Below, piece by piece: positions 1 to 8,607 of a stretch of 64,000 nucleotides of DNA (its first letter is position 1; each line of letters begins with the position of its first letter). The notes beneath the pieces are model-generated. The model saw only the letters and a list, made by a program, of their open reading frames with translations. It had not been told where the DNA came from and made no database searches. Source of the DNA: Iodidimonas sp. SYSU 1G8 (GTDB taxonomy: Bacteria > Pseudomonadota > Alphaproteobacteria > SMXS01); assembly GCF_039655775.1 (NCBI RefSeq), contig NZ_JBBYXJ010000001.1, positions 1,363,208 through 1,427,207 on the forward strand. Reading direction: 5' to 3'. Made by a program: the position numbers and the translations under genes.

Positions 1-1890
1 CGGCGCCCAATCCGCGCTGAATTCGAACCCTTCGCTCTTGGACTTGCCGGCATTGGTCGTGATGAAGGCGAAAGTCGGCGAATTGAAGAAGTCGATCTGC
101 AGGTTCTTGATGGTGTAGCGATAGGCGTTCAGCTCCAGCCGCACCGTATCATCGGCCAGCGAGGCCTTGATGCCGCCCTCGAACCCTTCCACGTCCTCGG
201 GCTCGAAGGCGAAATCCTCCACGGTGGAGAACACGCCGAGAATGCCGCTGTTCGAGAAGCCGCCTGACTTGAAGGCCTGCTTGTACGCGCCATACACCGT
301 CAGGTTGGTGGTCGGGCGCCACGTCAGGGTCACCTCGGGCGAGACATCGTCGAACGACGCATCGTCGGTGATCGTGCCGAGAGCGAACAGGCCGACGAAG
401 AACGGGTTCACATAGGGCTGGGTGAAGTAGGAATCCTTGCTCTCGTGCAGGTAGCGCGCGCCGCCCGTCAGTTCCCAGTTCTCCAGGAACTCCCAGATCA
501 GCTGGCCATAGATCGAATAGGTCGATCCCTTGGTCGAAGAGACTTTTTCGTAGGCGGTGTAGACGTCGGTGGGATCGACCGCGGCGCTGTTCTCCGCGCC
601 CGCGAAGATGACGTCCTGATCGAACTGGTTGCGCGTGGTCTGGTAGTAGCCGCCCAGGACGAAATTGATCGGGCCGTCGAAACTGCTCGACACCCGCGAT
701 TCCGCTGAAAACGCCCGGTAAGTGTAGCGCTCGGCCGCCCACACCATCGGCAGAGCCGTCAGGTCGTTGTCGTTGGCCCAGCGGTTGCGCAGCCGGTGAT
801 AGTTGAGCACGGTGTTCCACGAGAACGTATCGGTTTCGTAATCGACAGTGCCGGTAAGGCCCCACCGGAAGTAGTTCTCGAACGTGTCGCCGTCACGGCG
901 ACCCACCAGCGGATTGGTGTCCGCGACGACCTGGGGAAAGGGATTGGAGGCGCCGGTCCAGTCGCCCTTGCACACCTCGCCCGACAGTTGCGACACCCCG
1001 CCCAGCGGGCAGAATCGCGCCTCTGTCCCGTGCGTCATGGAGTGGGAGCTGTAGGACGCCACGTCCGGCTTCAGGGTGAGTGTCAGCCGATCGCTCGGCG
1101 TTGCCTTCATGGTCAGGCGCGCGAAGAAGTTCTCCTCGCCCGGCCACTTGCCCCAACGCGGCGCGTCGATCGGGTGCACGGTCGAGGCGAAGGTCGCGGC
1201 GTCGGTCGTGGTATAGGTGCTCGCGGTCGCCTCGTTGGTGATGTAACCGCCGAACATGTGCGAGGACTGGACGGCGAGGCGCATGCCCAGCTTGTCGCTG
1301 ATCGGACCGGAAACGATCGCCTCGCCCTTGATGGTCTCGGTACGGAATTCATAGCCCAGCCGGCCGATGACCTCGAACTCGTCGGTCGGGTCGTTGGTCT
1401 CGATGGAAATCACGCCAGCCGTCGCGTTCTTGCCAAAGAACAGCGCCTGAGGACCTTTCAGGACCGCGACCTGGCTGGTATCGAACATGCCTTCGTTGAT
1501 GACCCGGCCCTGACCGTAATAGACCCCGTCCACGATGACAGCCACCGACTGCTCGATGCCGATCGACGTCGATGGCGAGCCGATGCCTCGGATGCTGATG
1601 GACGCGCCGCTGCCGCTTTCGGATCGCACGATCATCAGCGAGGGGGTAATGGACGCCACGTCCTTCAGATTCGTGATACTGAAGCGATCGATGACCTCGC
1701 CTGGCAGCGCATCGACCGCGACGGGAATGTTTCTCACGTCCTCCTCGCCGCGCTTTCGCGCCGACACCGTCACCGTCTCCAACTGCGCGAGAGCCGCACC
1801 GGCATCCACCACGCAGATCGCCGCCACGCTGGCCAGCAACACAATCCTTCGGACGGACCTGTTCCCGGCCCGGGCCATGACGAAATTCAT
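1..1890 (-). CDS. TonB-dependent receptor, C-terminus cut by window edge
   Basis: Outer-membrane active transporter. 630 codons are visible with no stop before the window edge, so the last beta-strands are missing. The start at 1890 gives a signal peptide of about 36 residues ending in GAALAQ, then a plug domain opening with VTVSARKRGEEDVRNIPVAV, the plug motif ISIRGIG and the conserved VLKGPQALFFGKNATAGVI segment; the rest is barrel. The substrate cannot be read from the sequence. The gene faces away from the Rieske oxygenase at 2185, with 294 bases between them holding a perfect inverted repeat. That arrangement suggests (inference) uptake of the oxygenase substrate. Family is certain; substrate unknown. 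Confidence 0.93.
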   Translation of the reverse strand, partial: MNFVMARAGNRSVRRIVLLASVAAICVVDAGAALAQLETVTVSARKRGEEDVRNIPVAVDALPGEVIDRFSITNLKDVASITPSLMIVRSESGSGASISIRGIGSPSTSIGIEQSVAVIVDGVYYGQGRVINEGMFDTSQVAVLKGPQALFFGKNATAGVISIETNDPTDEFEVIGRLGYEFRTETIKGEAIVSGPISDKLGMRLAVQSSHMFGGYITNEATASTYTTTDAATFASTVHPIDAPRWGKWPGEENFFARLTMKATPSDRLTLTLKPDVASYSSHSMTHGTEARFCPLGGVSQLSGEVCKGDWTGASNPFPQVVADTNPLVGRRDGDTFENYFRWGLTGTVDYETDTFSWNTVLNYHRLRNRWANDNDLTALPMVWAAERYTYRAFSAESRVSSSFDGPINFVLGGYYQTTRNQFDQDVIFAGAENSAAVDPTDVYTAYEKVSSTKGSTYSIYGQLIWEFLENWELTGGARYLHESKDSYFTQPYVNPFFVGLFALGTITDDASFDDVSPEVTLTWRPTTNLTVYGAYKQAFKSGGFSNSGILGVFSTVEDFAFEPEDVEGFEGGIKASLADDTVRLELNAYRYTIKNLQIDFFNSPTFAFITTNAGKSKSEGFEFSADWAP

Positions 1891-2025
1891 CAGAAATGCT
1901 CCCCGCGTCTAGCCCCTGCCGAGGCGTTATCCCGTTCATGGGAAAAGGCTTCTGATGAGGCCTGCTCCCCGTTGCGCTGGTGCCGGTTGATCCGGCCTCT
2001 CGCGCCCCGCCCGACCTTTGTCGGG

Positions 2026-2041
2026 CAGTTAACGCTAACTG
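2026..2041. promoter_or_regulatory. Inverted repeat in divergent intergenic region (candidate operator)
   Basis: CAGTTA-ACGC-TAACTG is a perfect 6-bp inverted repeat with a 4-base spacer in the 294-base gap between the TonB receptor (minus) and the Rieske oxygenase (plus). Its position fits a shared operator, but no regulator gene is adjacent. The rest of the gap shows no convincing sigma-70 promoter. Confidence 0.35.
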
Positions 2042-2184
2042 ACGGTAATGATGAAAACAAGCAATCCATTTGGCTTTAGACGGTGACGACGTTTTTTTGA
2101 CTGGTTTCCTTAGGCCTTTTCAGCAAGCATGCTTGGACCGAGCCACAGATGGTCGCCTCGTGCGCATACGTCAGGAGCAGGAAA

Positions 2185-3513
2185 ATGGGGAAAGACGAAC
2201 TCGCCGGCGTGGCCGGCACCGCCGCCATCGAACCGGTTCTGCGCGGTGATCCCATCACCGGAGACCGGTATTATTCACGCGATTTCGCCCGCCGCGAATG
2301 GGATGCCATGTGGACCCGCATCTGGCATATCGCCGGGCGCGAAACCGACATCCCGGATGCAGGCGATTATATGCTGCACAACTTCCTGCAGGAGTCGGTG
2401 GTCGTCTTTCGCCAGCGGGACGGGGCGATCCGCGCCTTCTACAATTCGTGCCGGCACCGAGGGAACCGGCTGGCCTGGAGCGAACAGGGTAGCGGCGACG
2501 GGCTGACTTGTTCCTACCATGGTTGGAAGTGGGGCATCGACGGCGTGCTGGAACACGTCCAGGACCCGGACGACTTCGCGGACGGCAACCCGTGCGGCAC
2601 ACTCAAGCTGGTCGAGGTCGCCTGCGACACCTGGGGCGGCTTCGTCTGGTACACCATGGATCCCGAGCCCCGCCCGTTGCTCGACTATCTGGACCCGATC
2701 CCGCGCCTGTTCGCCAACCGCGACCTGAAGAACATGGTCCGACCGGTGTGGCGCACCTTCGACGTGGACGCCAACTGGAAGTTTTCATCGGACAATTTCA
2801 ACGAATCCTATCATCTGCCAACGGTCCATCCCCAACTGGCGACGACCACCGACGAGGACTATCTGAACACGATCTTCGAGATGTATCCCAACGGGCACAA
2901 CCGGATGATCGAACAGGGCCAGCCCTCCATGCGCGCGCCGCACCCCAACGAGGTCGAAGCCCCTTGGGACGCACTGCTGCAGCAATGGGACCTGAACCCC
3001 GCCGACTTCGCCGGGCGTGCCCGCGATGGCCGTCTTGCCTTGCAGAAGCAGCGCCGCGCGCTCGGCCCGGCGCGCGGTTACGCCTACTATGCCTCATGGT
3101 CGGACGACGAGCTGACCGACTATTTTCATCACACCCTTTTTCCGAACGTGACCATGACCGGCACCTTCGAAGGCGTGCATTTCTTCCGCACCGAGCCGCA
3201 CCCGACTGATCCCGAGAGATGCACCTTCGATTACTGGTTCCTCGCGCCCAAGGTCGAAGGCGCCACGCAGGTCGCGACCATCGTCGGCATGCGCCCCCTG
3301 GAAGAGGCCGATCACGAGATCATTCCCTATGGCAGCGGCACGCCGATCCCCGACATGGCGGACTCGTTCCTGATTCAGGACCTCAGCGTCGCCGTGGGCC
3401 AGCAGAAGGGGTTTCACTCACGCGGCTATACCGACGCGCATCTGAGTGGACAGGAAAGCCGCGTTCGCCGGTTCCACGAGGTGCTGAACGACTATCTGGA
3501 AGGCCGCAGATAA
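2185..3513 (+). CDS. Rieske aromatic ring-hydroxylating oxygenase, alpha subunit
   Basis: Oxygenase component that activates O2 at a mononuclear iron fed by a Rieske cluster. Cluster ligands are C89, H91, C109 and H112. The mononuclear site is in DNFNESYHLPTVH, with H210 and H215 as iron ligands, D203 as the electron-bridging Asp and a later Asp in IQDLSV. ATG at 2185 is preferred over an in-frame GTG-type start 36 bases upstream, because AGGAG lies 7 bases before it. Length 442 aa is normal. No ferredoxin or reductase gene is adjacent, so electrons must come from elsewhere. An NTF2-fold gene follows 17 bases downstream. The substrate is not predictable; related families act on aromatic acids or quaternary amines. 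Confidence 0.93.
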   Translation: MGKDELAGVAGTAAIEPVLRGDPITGDRYYSRDFARREWDAMWTRIWHIAGRETDIPDAGDYMLHNFLQESVVVFRQRDGAIRAFYNSCRHRGNRLAWSEQGSGDGLTCSYHGWKWGIDGVLEHVQDPDDFADGNPCGTLKLVEVACDTWGGFVWYTMDPEPRPLLDYLDPIPRLFANRDLKNMVRPVWRTFDVDANWKFSSDNFNESYHLPTVHPQLATTTDEDYLNTIFEMYPNGHNRMIEQGQPSMRAPHPNEVEAPWDALLQQWDLNPADFAGRARDGRLALQKQRRALGPARGYAYYASWSDDELTDYFHHTLFPNVTMTGTFEGVHFFRTEPHPTDPERCTFDYWFLAPKVEGATQVATIVGMRPLEEADHEIIPYGSGTPIPDMADSFLIQDLSVAVGQQKGFHSRGYTDAHLSGQESRVRRFHEVLNDYLEGRR

Positions 3514-3530
3514 AGACAGGAGAGATCGCC

Positions 3531-3944
3531 ATGGCTTTCGAAGGGCCTGTTGAAGACCGCCTCGCCATTCGGGAACTGGTCGCGACCTATGGTGACGCGG
3601 TCACCCGCAACGATCCGGCCGAATGGGGCAGTCTCTGGGCGGAAGACGCCTCCTGGAGCATGCCCGATTTTCCAGGCTGGGAACTGATGGAGGGCCGGGA
3701 GACCATCGTGGCCACCTGGATCGAGGCGATGAAGAACTACCCGTTCCAGTGCAACATCCAGACGCCGGGCTCCCTGGCGGTGACCGGCGACCGGGCGACC
3801 GGCCGCACCTACACGTCGGAACTGGTGACCGACGCGACCGGCGCCACCTACCGGGTGACGGGCCGCTACGATGATGAGTATGTGAAATCGAACGGACGCT
3901 GGCTGTTCCAGCGGCGCGCTTTCAAGGTCCTGCATCAGGGCTGA
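3531..3944 (+). CDS. NTF2/SnoaL-like fold protein
   Basis: 137-residue protein with the SnoaL-like pattern: an N-terminal helix IRELVATYGDAVTRND, then AEWGSLWAEDASW, a middle strand GRTYTSELVTD and a C-terminal DDEYVKSNGRWLFQRRAFK strand pair. This fold occurs in small beta subunits of ring-hydroxylating oxygenases and in isomerases/hydrolases. Because it directly follows the Rieske alpha subunit (17-base gap, strong ACAGGAG site), an oxygenase small-subunit-like or follow-on role is likely, but this is inference; no catalytic residue set is diagnostic. Confidence 0.85.
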   Translation: MAFEGPVEDRLAIRELVATYGDAVTRNDPAEWGSLWAEDASWSMPDFPGWELMEGRETIVATWIEAMKNYPFQCNIQTPGSLAVTGDRATGRTYTSELVTDATGATYRVTGRYDDEYVKSNGRWLFQRRAFKVLHQG

Positions 3945-4059
3945 CGGCGCGGTGAGGTGGCGGCGCGGTCTGTGAATTGCCCGATCACGCCAGCCTTGCT
4001 ACTCTGCGCCGGCCCGGCCCCGAACAACCGCCGTGGCGATCCTGGGAGGGACGATTTCC

Positions 4060-4314
4060 ATGAGCATTCTCTGGACCATACTGATCGGCTTCGTGGCGGG
4101 TGTGATCGCCAAATTCATCATGCCCGGCAGCAACGAGCCGAAAGGCTGCATCCTCACCACCATCCTGGGCATCGTCGGCGCCGTGGTCGCGACCTATCTG
4201 GGACGGGCGCTCGGCTGGTACATGGAAGGCGAAACGAGCGGTTTCATCGGCGCCATCGTCGGCGCGATCATCGTGCTCGCCATCTGGGGCCTCATCGCCG
4301 GCCGCCGCCGCTAG
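4060..4314 (+). CDS. GlsB/YeaQ/YmgE-type small membrane protein
   Basis: 84-residue, glycine-rich protein with three hydrophobic segments: residues 2-20 (ILWTILIGFVAGVIAKFIMP), 29-48 and 59-80, ending in a basic tail GRRR. This is the pattern of the transglycosylase-associated/GlsB stress-response family. ATG at 4060 is chosen because GGGAGGG ends 9 bases upstream; an upstream in-frame GTG at 4033 would swallow that ribosome site. Its exact function in the family is not established. Confidence 0.88.
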   Translation: MSILWTILIGFVAGVIAKFIMPGSNEPKGCILTTILGIVGAVVATYLGRALGWYMEGETSGFIGAIVGAIIVLAIWGLIAGRRR

Positions 4315-4332
4315 ATCTGCGGCGCTTCAGCC

Positions 4333-5691
4333 TCATCCCTCGCCGCCCAGACCCATGGCGACGCTGAGGTCGGCGTAGGCCAGCGCGGCATCCGCCCGGG
4401 CGGCGGCCAGCGCGGCTTCGGCATCGAAAGCAGCCCGCTGGGCGACCAGAACCTCGAGCAGCGGTGACAGCCCGGCGCGGTAACGGGCGCCGGCGAGAGT
4501 GGTCTGGTCCCGGGTCAACGCAAGCGCCTTGTCCAGATCGGCGCGCCGCGCCTCCGCCGCCGATCCGGCGGCCAGCGCACGCTCGACGTCGCTGAGCGCC
4601 CGTGCCGCCGCTTCGCGATAGACGTATGCCGCCGTCTGCAGGCGGGCATCGGCGCCGTCGCGCGCCCCTTCCAGCCGCCCGAAGCTGAGCAGCGTGCCAG
4701 CCGCGTTCGCCCCCAGCGCATAGACCGCGCCCGGCCCGAGAAAGGGCGTGGCCGGCGACACGTCCTGCCCGCCGACCATGGCGGACAGTGAAAGACGCGG
4801 CCAGAAATCGGCGCGCGCGGCGCGGGCATCGAAGCCGGCGGCGGCCAGCGCCTGCTCCGCCTCGCGCAAATCAGGACGGCGTACCAAGACTTCGGCCGGG
4901 GCCAAGGCCCGCGCGGCGACACTGGCCGGCGGGATCGCGGCATCTCCGGCCAGAACGCCGGCGAGCCCCCCCGGCGGACGGCCAAGCAACGCTTCGAGCG
5001 CCAGCCGGGCCTCCGCCTCCACGAGGGCGAGTTCTTCCGGGCGGGTCCGCGCCTGGGCAAACGCGGCGCGCGCCTGGACGGTGTCGAGTTCCGGCACCAG
5101 CCCCGCGCGGTGACGCGACGCAGCGATCTGGGCCGTCTCCTCCAGCGAGGCGGCGGTACGGATGGCCGCGCCGCGCTGCTGCTGCGCCTGGCGGATCGCG
5201 ATGTAGAGGCGCACGGCGGTGTGCCTCACCTCCATTCTTGTCGCCGCCAGCCGGGCTTCGGCCCCCAGCGCCCGAGCATTGGCGGCGGCCGCGCGGCTGC
5301 GCTCCGCTCCGGAAATATCCGGCGACCATCCCAACGTCAGCGAACCGCCGTAGCTGTCCGAACGGACCGGGTCGTCTCCTGCCTTGCTGCGCGCCGCCTC
5401 GCCGCCGGCGGTGATCCGGGGCGCGAGTTCGGCACGGGCGCGGCGCAATCCAGCCCGCGCCTCCGCCAGCCGCGAGCGGGCGATCTCCACCGTATCGGCG
5501 GAACCGGCCTCGGCCACGATGCGCTCGAGCACCGGATCACCATAGCCGCGCCACCACTGGTCACTGATCTCCGCCGCCGGCAGGGTAGCCTGCGACCATG
5601 CTGCGGGAACCGCCCTGGGCTCAGCCGTTTCCGGGATGGACGTACAGCCGGCAAGAGCAGCGATGAGGATAAGCGAGGCAGGCGTCTTCAT
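4333..5691 (-). CDS. Outer-membrane efflux factor, NodT/TolC-type lipoprotein
   Basis: 452-residue outer-membrane channel of a tripartite pump. The N-terminus is a lipoprotein signal (MKTPASLILIAALAGC, lipobox LAGC with Cys16). The body has the two alanine-rich coiled-coil repeats typical of OMFs, for example RSRLAEARAGLRRARAELA and the matching C-terminal ARYRAGLSPLLEVLVAQRAA. It is the last gene of a minus-strand operon and its start overlaps the stop of the membrane fusion gene by 4 bases (ATGA). NodT-type OMFs usually serve RND pumps; here the partner is an ABC transporter, which is less usual. Confidence 0.92.
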   Translation of the reverse strand: MKTPASLILIAALAGCTSIPETAEPRAVPAAWSQATLPAAEISDQWWRGYGDPVLERIVAEAGSADTVEIARSRLAEARAGLRRARAELAPRITAGGEAARSKAGDDPVRSDSYGGSLTLGWSPDISGAERSRAAAANARALGAEARLAATRMEVRHTAVRLYIAIRQAQQQRGAAIRTAASLEETAQIAASRHRAGLVPELDTVQARAAFAQARTRPEELALVEAEARLALEALLGRPPGGLAGVLAGDAAIPPASVAARALAPAEVLVRRPDLREAEQALAAAGFDARAARADFWPRLSLSAMVGGQDVSPATPFLGPGAVYALGANAAGTLLSFGRLEGARDGADARLQTAAYVYREAAARALSDVERALAAGSAAEARRADLDKALALTRDQTTLAGARYRAGLSPLLEVLVAQRAAFDAEAALAAARADAALAYADLSVAMGLGGEG

Positions 5692-6650
5692 GACCGGCGC
5701 TCCGCCTGCCGGGCCAGCGGCGGCGCCTCGACGTAGACGTCCATGCGCTGGCCGACGAAGGCCGGCGTCCCGGCGGGCTCGAAGGCGTAAATGGCCTCGA
5801 TTACCCGGCTGGCGACCCGCTCGGCACCGCCCGCAAGCGCCCGTTTCTCCACCGCCTGCGGCTCGAAACGCACGAACGTCAACGGAATGCGCCGGTCCGC
5901 GCGGCCGCGCAAGGTACCCGAGGCGGTCGCGCCATCGGCGACGCGGGGAATATCGGTCTCATCGATCTCGACCCGTACATGAAGTTTTTCGGCCGAACCC
6001 ATCGTCATCAGGGGTGTCTGGGCGGGCCCCGCCGCCGCGAACTCGCCCGGACGGATATCCACGCTGAATACCCGCCCCGTGATCGGTGCGCGAACGGTCA
6101 GCCGGTCCAGTTCGGTCTGCACCGCGGCCACTTGCGCGTCGGCGGCACGCAGCCCGGCCCGGGCCTGCTTCACCGCCGCCGCCGCCCGCTCGGCACCGAA
6201 GCGGCGCCGGGAGACTTCGTCGATGCTGACCGCACGCGGATCGGCCACCGCCTCGAACAGCTCCAGGCGCTGACGCTCGTCCGCCAGCGCCACCTCGGCG
6301 GCCGCGAGAGCGGCCCTCGCCACCTCCTGCCCGGCGGCGGCCTGCGCGAGTGCGGCCTGCTGCGCCCGGTCGTCGAGCCGGAACAGCGGCGCATGAACCG
6401 TCACGGATTGCCCCGGTACGACGAACACCTCGCGGGCCACGCCCGGCAGTTCCGTGGCGATGGCGATCATCTCGCTCATGGGCTCCACCACGCCCACGCC
6501 CGCGACCGCCGACTCGAAGGGCGCGGCGGAAGGTGTGAGCACCGGTTCCGTCCGACCGCGCGCGGGACGCACGGTCGAGACGATCGCGAAGACCAGCAAC
6601 CCGATGGCGATGACCGGAAGGCCGTAGCGCGTGACAATGCTAGTGGACAT
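5688..6650 (-). CDS. HlyD/MacA-type periplasmic adaptor (membrane fusion protein)
   Basis: 320-residue adaptor. One N-terminal membrane anchor at about residues 9-28 (YGLPVIAIGLLVFAIVSTV) is followed by a lipoyl half-motif (GVGVVEP...VFVVPGQSVTVHAPLFRLD), an alanine-rich coiled coil and the second lipoyl half (TVRAPITGRVFSVDIRPGEF), then a beta-barrel domain. It should connect the inner-membrane ABC transporter to the outer-membrane factor downstream. It overlaps the ATPase gene upstream by 11 bases and the OMF gene by 4, so all are translationally coupled. Confidence 0.9.
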   Translation of the reverse strand: MSTSIVTRYGLPVIAIGLLVFAIVSTVRPARGRTEPVLTPSAAPFESAVAGVGVVEPMSEMIAIATELPGVAREVFVVPGQSVTVHAPLFRLDDRAQQAALAQAAAGQEVARAALAAAEVALADERQRLELFEAVADPRAVSIDEVSRRRFGAERAAAAVKQARAGLRAADAQVAAVQTELDRLTVRAPITGRVFSVDIRPGEFAAAGPAQTPLMTMGSAEKLHVRVEIDETDIPRVADGATASGTLRGRADRRIPLTFVRFEPQAVEKRALAGGAERVASRVIEAIYAFEPAGTPAFVGQRMDVYVEAPPLARQAERRS

Positions 6651-7356
6651 GCAGTTCCTCCGGCAGCGTGTTGTTGGCGGAATCGCCGGCGATGCGACCG
6701 TCTTCCATGGCGATGATGCGATCGGCGTAGTGGTAGATGCGGTTGTCGTGGGTCACCACCAGCACGGCACGGCCTGGATCCGCGCTAGCGTCCTTGAGCA
6801 GCGCCATAACCTGCCGTCCGGATTCCGCGTCCAGCGCGGCGGTCGGCTCGTCGCAGACCACCAGCGCGGGCTCGTGAACGATGGCGCGGGCGATGGCGAC
6901 CCGCTGTTGCTGCCCGCCGGACAGCTGGCGCGGCAGCTTGGCCACATGCGCGTCCATGCCGAGGCGCTCCAGCACGTCCGCGGCCTTGCGTGCCGCGTCG
7001 CGCAGCGACAGGCCTGCGGTGACCAGGGGCATGGCGGCGTTTTCCGACGCCGTCAGCGCCGGCAACAGATTGTACTGCTGGAAGATGAAGCCGATGTGGT
7101 GCCGGCGAAACCTGACCTTCGCGCTGTCCGCCATGGCCGTGATGCGCTGGCCCATGATGTCCACCTCGCCGGCGGTCGGGCGAAGGGTGCCGGACAGGAT
7201 CGACAGCAAGGTCGTCTTGCCGCAGCCCGAGGGCCCGACGAGCATGCTGAGCGCGCCCATGTCGACGCTGAAGTCGACACCATGCAGCACCCTGGTCCGG
7301 GTGCCGTTGGACCCGAACTCCATATCGATGGCGCGTGCCTCCACGGCGTGGCTCAT
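6640..7356 (-). CDS. ABC transporter ATP-binding protein (MacB/DevA-type)
   Basis: 238-residue nucleotide-binding subunit. Walker A GPSGCGKT, Q-loop FIFQQYNLLP, ABC signature LSGGQQQR, Walker B ALVVCDEPTAALD and the H-loop THD are all present and intact. The sequence is of the MacB/LolD type, which pairs with FtsX-like permeases and HlyD-like adaptors. It begins 3 bases after the permease gene and overlaps the adaptor gene downstream. Together with its neighbours it should power export of a lipophilic compound across the envelope. Confidence 0.95.
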   Translation of the reverse strand: MSHAVEARAIDMEFGSNGTRTRVLHGVDFSVDMGALSMLVGPSGCGKTTLLSILSGTLRPTAGEVDIMGQRITAMADSAKVRFRRHHIGFIFQQYNLLPALTASENAAMPLVTAGLSLRDAARKAADVLERLGMDAHVAKLPRQLSGGQQQRVAIARAIVHEPALVVCDEPTAALDAESGRQVMALLKDASADPGRAVLVVTHDNRIYHYADRIIAMEDGRIAGDSANNTLPEELHVH

Positions 7357-7359
7357 GCC

Positions 7360-8505
7360 CTATCCCCTGAAGACGATGGCGGGATCGACCCGGAAGACCT
7401 TGAGCAGGCTGCCGAGCGACGCGATGACGATGATGAGGCCGACGACGCCGGCCACGCCGGCCAGCACCTGCCAGCGGAGGACGAAGCCTTCCAAAGCGGG
7501 CACGCTCTGCGTGAAGCTGAAAAAGATCGCGCAGGCGCCGATGCCGAAGCAGAAGCCGATGGCACCGACCACGGCGGCCTGCAGCAGCACCATTCCGGCG
7601 ATCTGGCCATTGGTGGCGCCGATCGCCTTGAGCGCGCCGAACTGTTTCAGGTTCTCGATCACGAACAGGTAGAAGGTTTGCGCCGTGATCGCCGCGCCGA
7701 CGATGATGGCCAGCATGATGGTGATCCCGAAATTGACGGGAATGCCGGTCCGGGTCAGATAGTAGAAGATGCTGCGCCAGGCGAAGCCCTCACGCGTATG
7801 CGCCTGCAGCCCGGTCTGCGCCTCGATCCGGCGCGCGAGCTCTTCCAGCGCGACTCCGTCCCGCGCCCGCGCCAGGACGAAGCTCATCTTGTTGCGGGTC
7901 GGCGGCGTGACCGACACCGCCTGCGAATAGCGCATGTAAGCGACGGGAAAGGTGATGAACGGCGCCGACGCATCGACGATGCCGCGCACCACGACCCGGT
8001 TGTCGTTGATCTCGGCTTCCTGCCCCATGGCGCTCAAGGGATCCTTGCCGGGCCAGATGAACGCGGCGCCCTGGGCATCGAACAGGATGGCGTCCGGCTC
8101 GCGCAGGCTCTCCAGGTCGCCCGCCTGCCAGATGCGGGGCGCGCCGACCAGCGTCTCGTCATCGACGCCGATCAGACTGACCTGATTGACGAGACCATCC
8201 GATGTACGGAAGATGGCCAGGCCCTTGTAGAACGGAACCGCCCACTCCACGCCCTGCACGCTGCGCACGCGGCCCAGCGCCTCGTCGGGCAGCGCTTCAA
8301 CCTCGTCGATGTAATTCACCCGGGGATCCATGACCCAGACATCCGCTTCGCGCACGTCCAGCACCTGGCTCGCCGTCCGGTTCATCAGGCCGATGAAAAT
8401 GGAGATCTGCTGGCTCATCAGCAGGGTGGCGAACGCGATGCCGAAGATCAGCGCGAAGTACTTGGCGCGGTCGCCGGTCAGCATTTTGAGCGCGACTATC
8501 CTCAT
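7360..8505 (-). CDS. ABC transporter permease, FtsX/MacB-like (DevC-type)
   Basis: 381-residue permease with the FtsX topology: an N-terminal membrane segment (about 14-35), a large periplasmic domain (about 40-255) and three C-terminal membrane segments at about 263-290, 305-335 and 345-372. It is the first gene of the pump operon permease-ATPase-adaptor-OMF. The start at 8505 follows AGGAGGG. Its promoter overlaps the operator at 8584-8602, so it is probably repressed by the divergent TetR protein. Gene order resembles DevBCA-type exporters with an added dedicated outer-membrane factor. Confidence 0.9.
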   Translation of the reverse strand: MRIVALKMLTGDRAKYFALIFGIAFATLLMSQQISIFIGLMNRTASQVLDVREADVWVMDPRVNYIDEVEALPDEALGRVRSVQGVEWAVPFYKGLAIFRTSDGLVNQVSLIGVDDETLVGAPRIWQAGDLESLREPDAILFDAQGAAFIWPGKDPLSAMGQEAEINDNRVVVRGIVDASAPFITFPVAYMRYSQAVSVTPPTRNKMSFVLARARDGVALEELARRIEAQTGLQAHTREGFAWRSIFYYLTRTGIPVNFGITIMLAIIVGAAITAQTFYLFVIENLKQFGALKAIGATNGQIAGMVLLQAAVVGAIGFCFGIGACAIFFSFTQSVPALEGFVLRWQVLAGVAGVVGLIIVIASLGSLLKVFRVDPAIVFRG

Positions 8506-8556
8506 CCTCGGAACCCTCCTGTTCCGCGGTGCGTCGCCGGTATCCGGCGCGGCGAT

Positions 8557-8607
8557 TTGAACTGAGCTACATTTCTAATTACAATACTAGTCTGGCTAGT
8601 ATGTCAA
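8557..8607. promoter_or_regulatory. Divergent promoters with nested TetR operator
   Basis: Plus strand: TTGAAC (8557-8562), 17-base spacer, TACAAT (8580-8585), driving the TetR gene. Minus strand: TTGACA (complement of 8602-8607), 18-base spacer, TGTAAT (complement of 8578-8583), driving the efflux operon. A near-perfect palindrome ATACTAGTCTGGCTAGTAT (8584-8602; 7-bp perfect outer arms) fills the spacer of the efflux promoter and overlaps the -10/start region of the TetR promoter. One bound repressor dimer could therefore shut both promoters. Promoter calls are by eye. Confidence 0.8.

Noticed and set aside
796..2079. A 427-codon plus-strand frame antisense to the first TonB receptor
   Set aside because: Low-information composition rich in Arg, His and Asp; the minus-strand receptor carries all conserved motifs.
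6631..8565. A 644-codon open frame on the plus strand through the efflux operon
   Set aside because: It is antisense to four overlapping, motif-rich genes; its Arg/His/Gly/Asp-rich composition is that of a high-GC antisense frame, and there is no ribosome site or domain.
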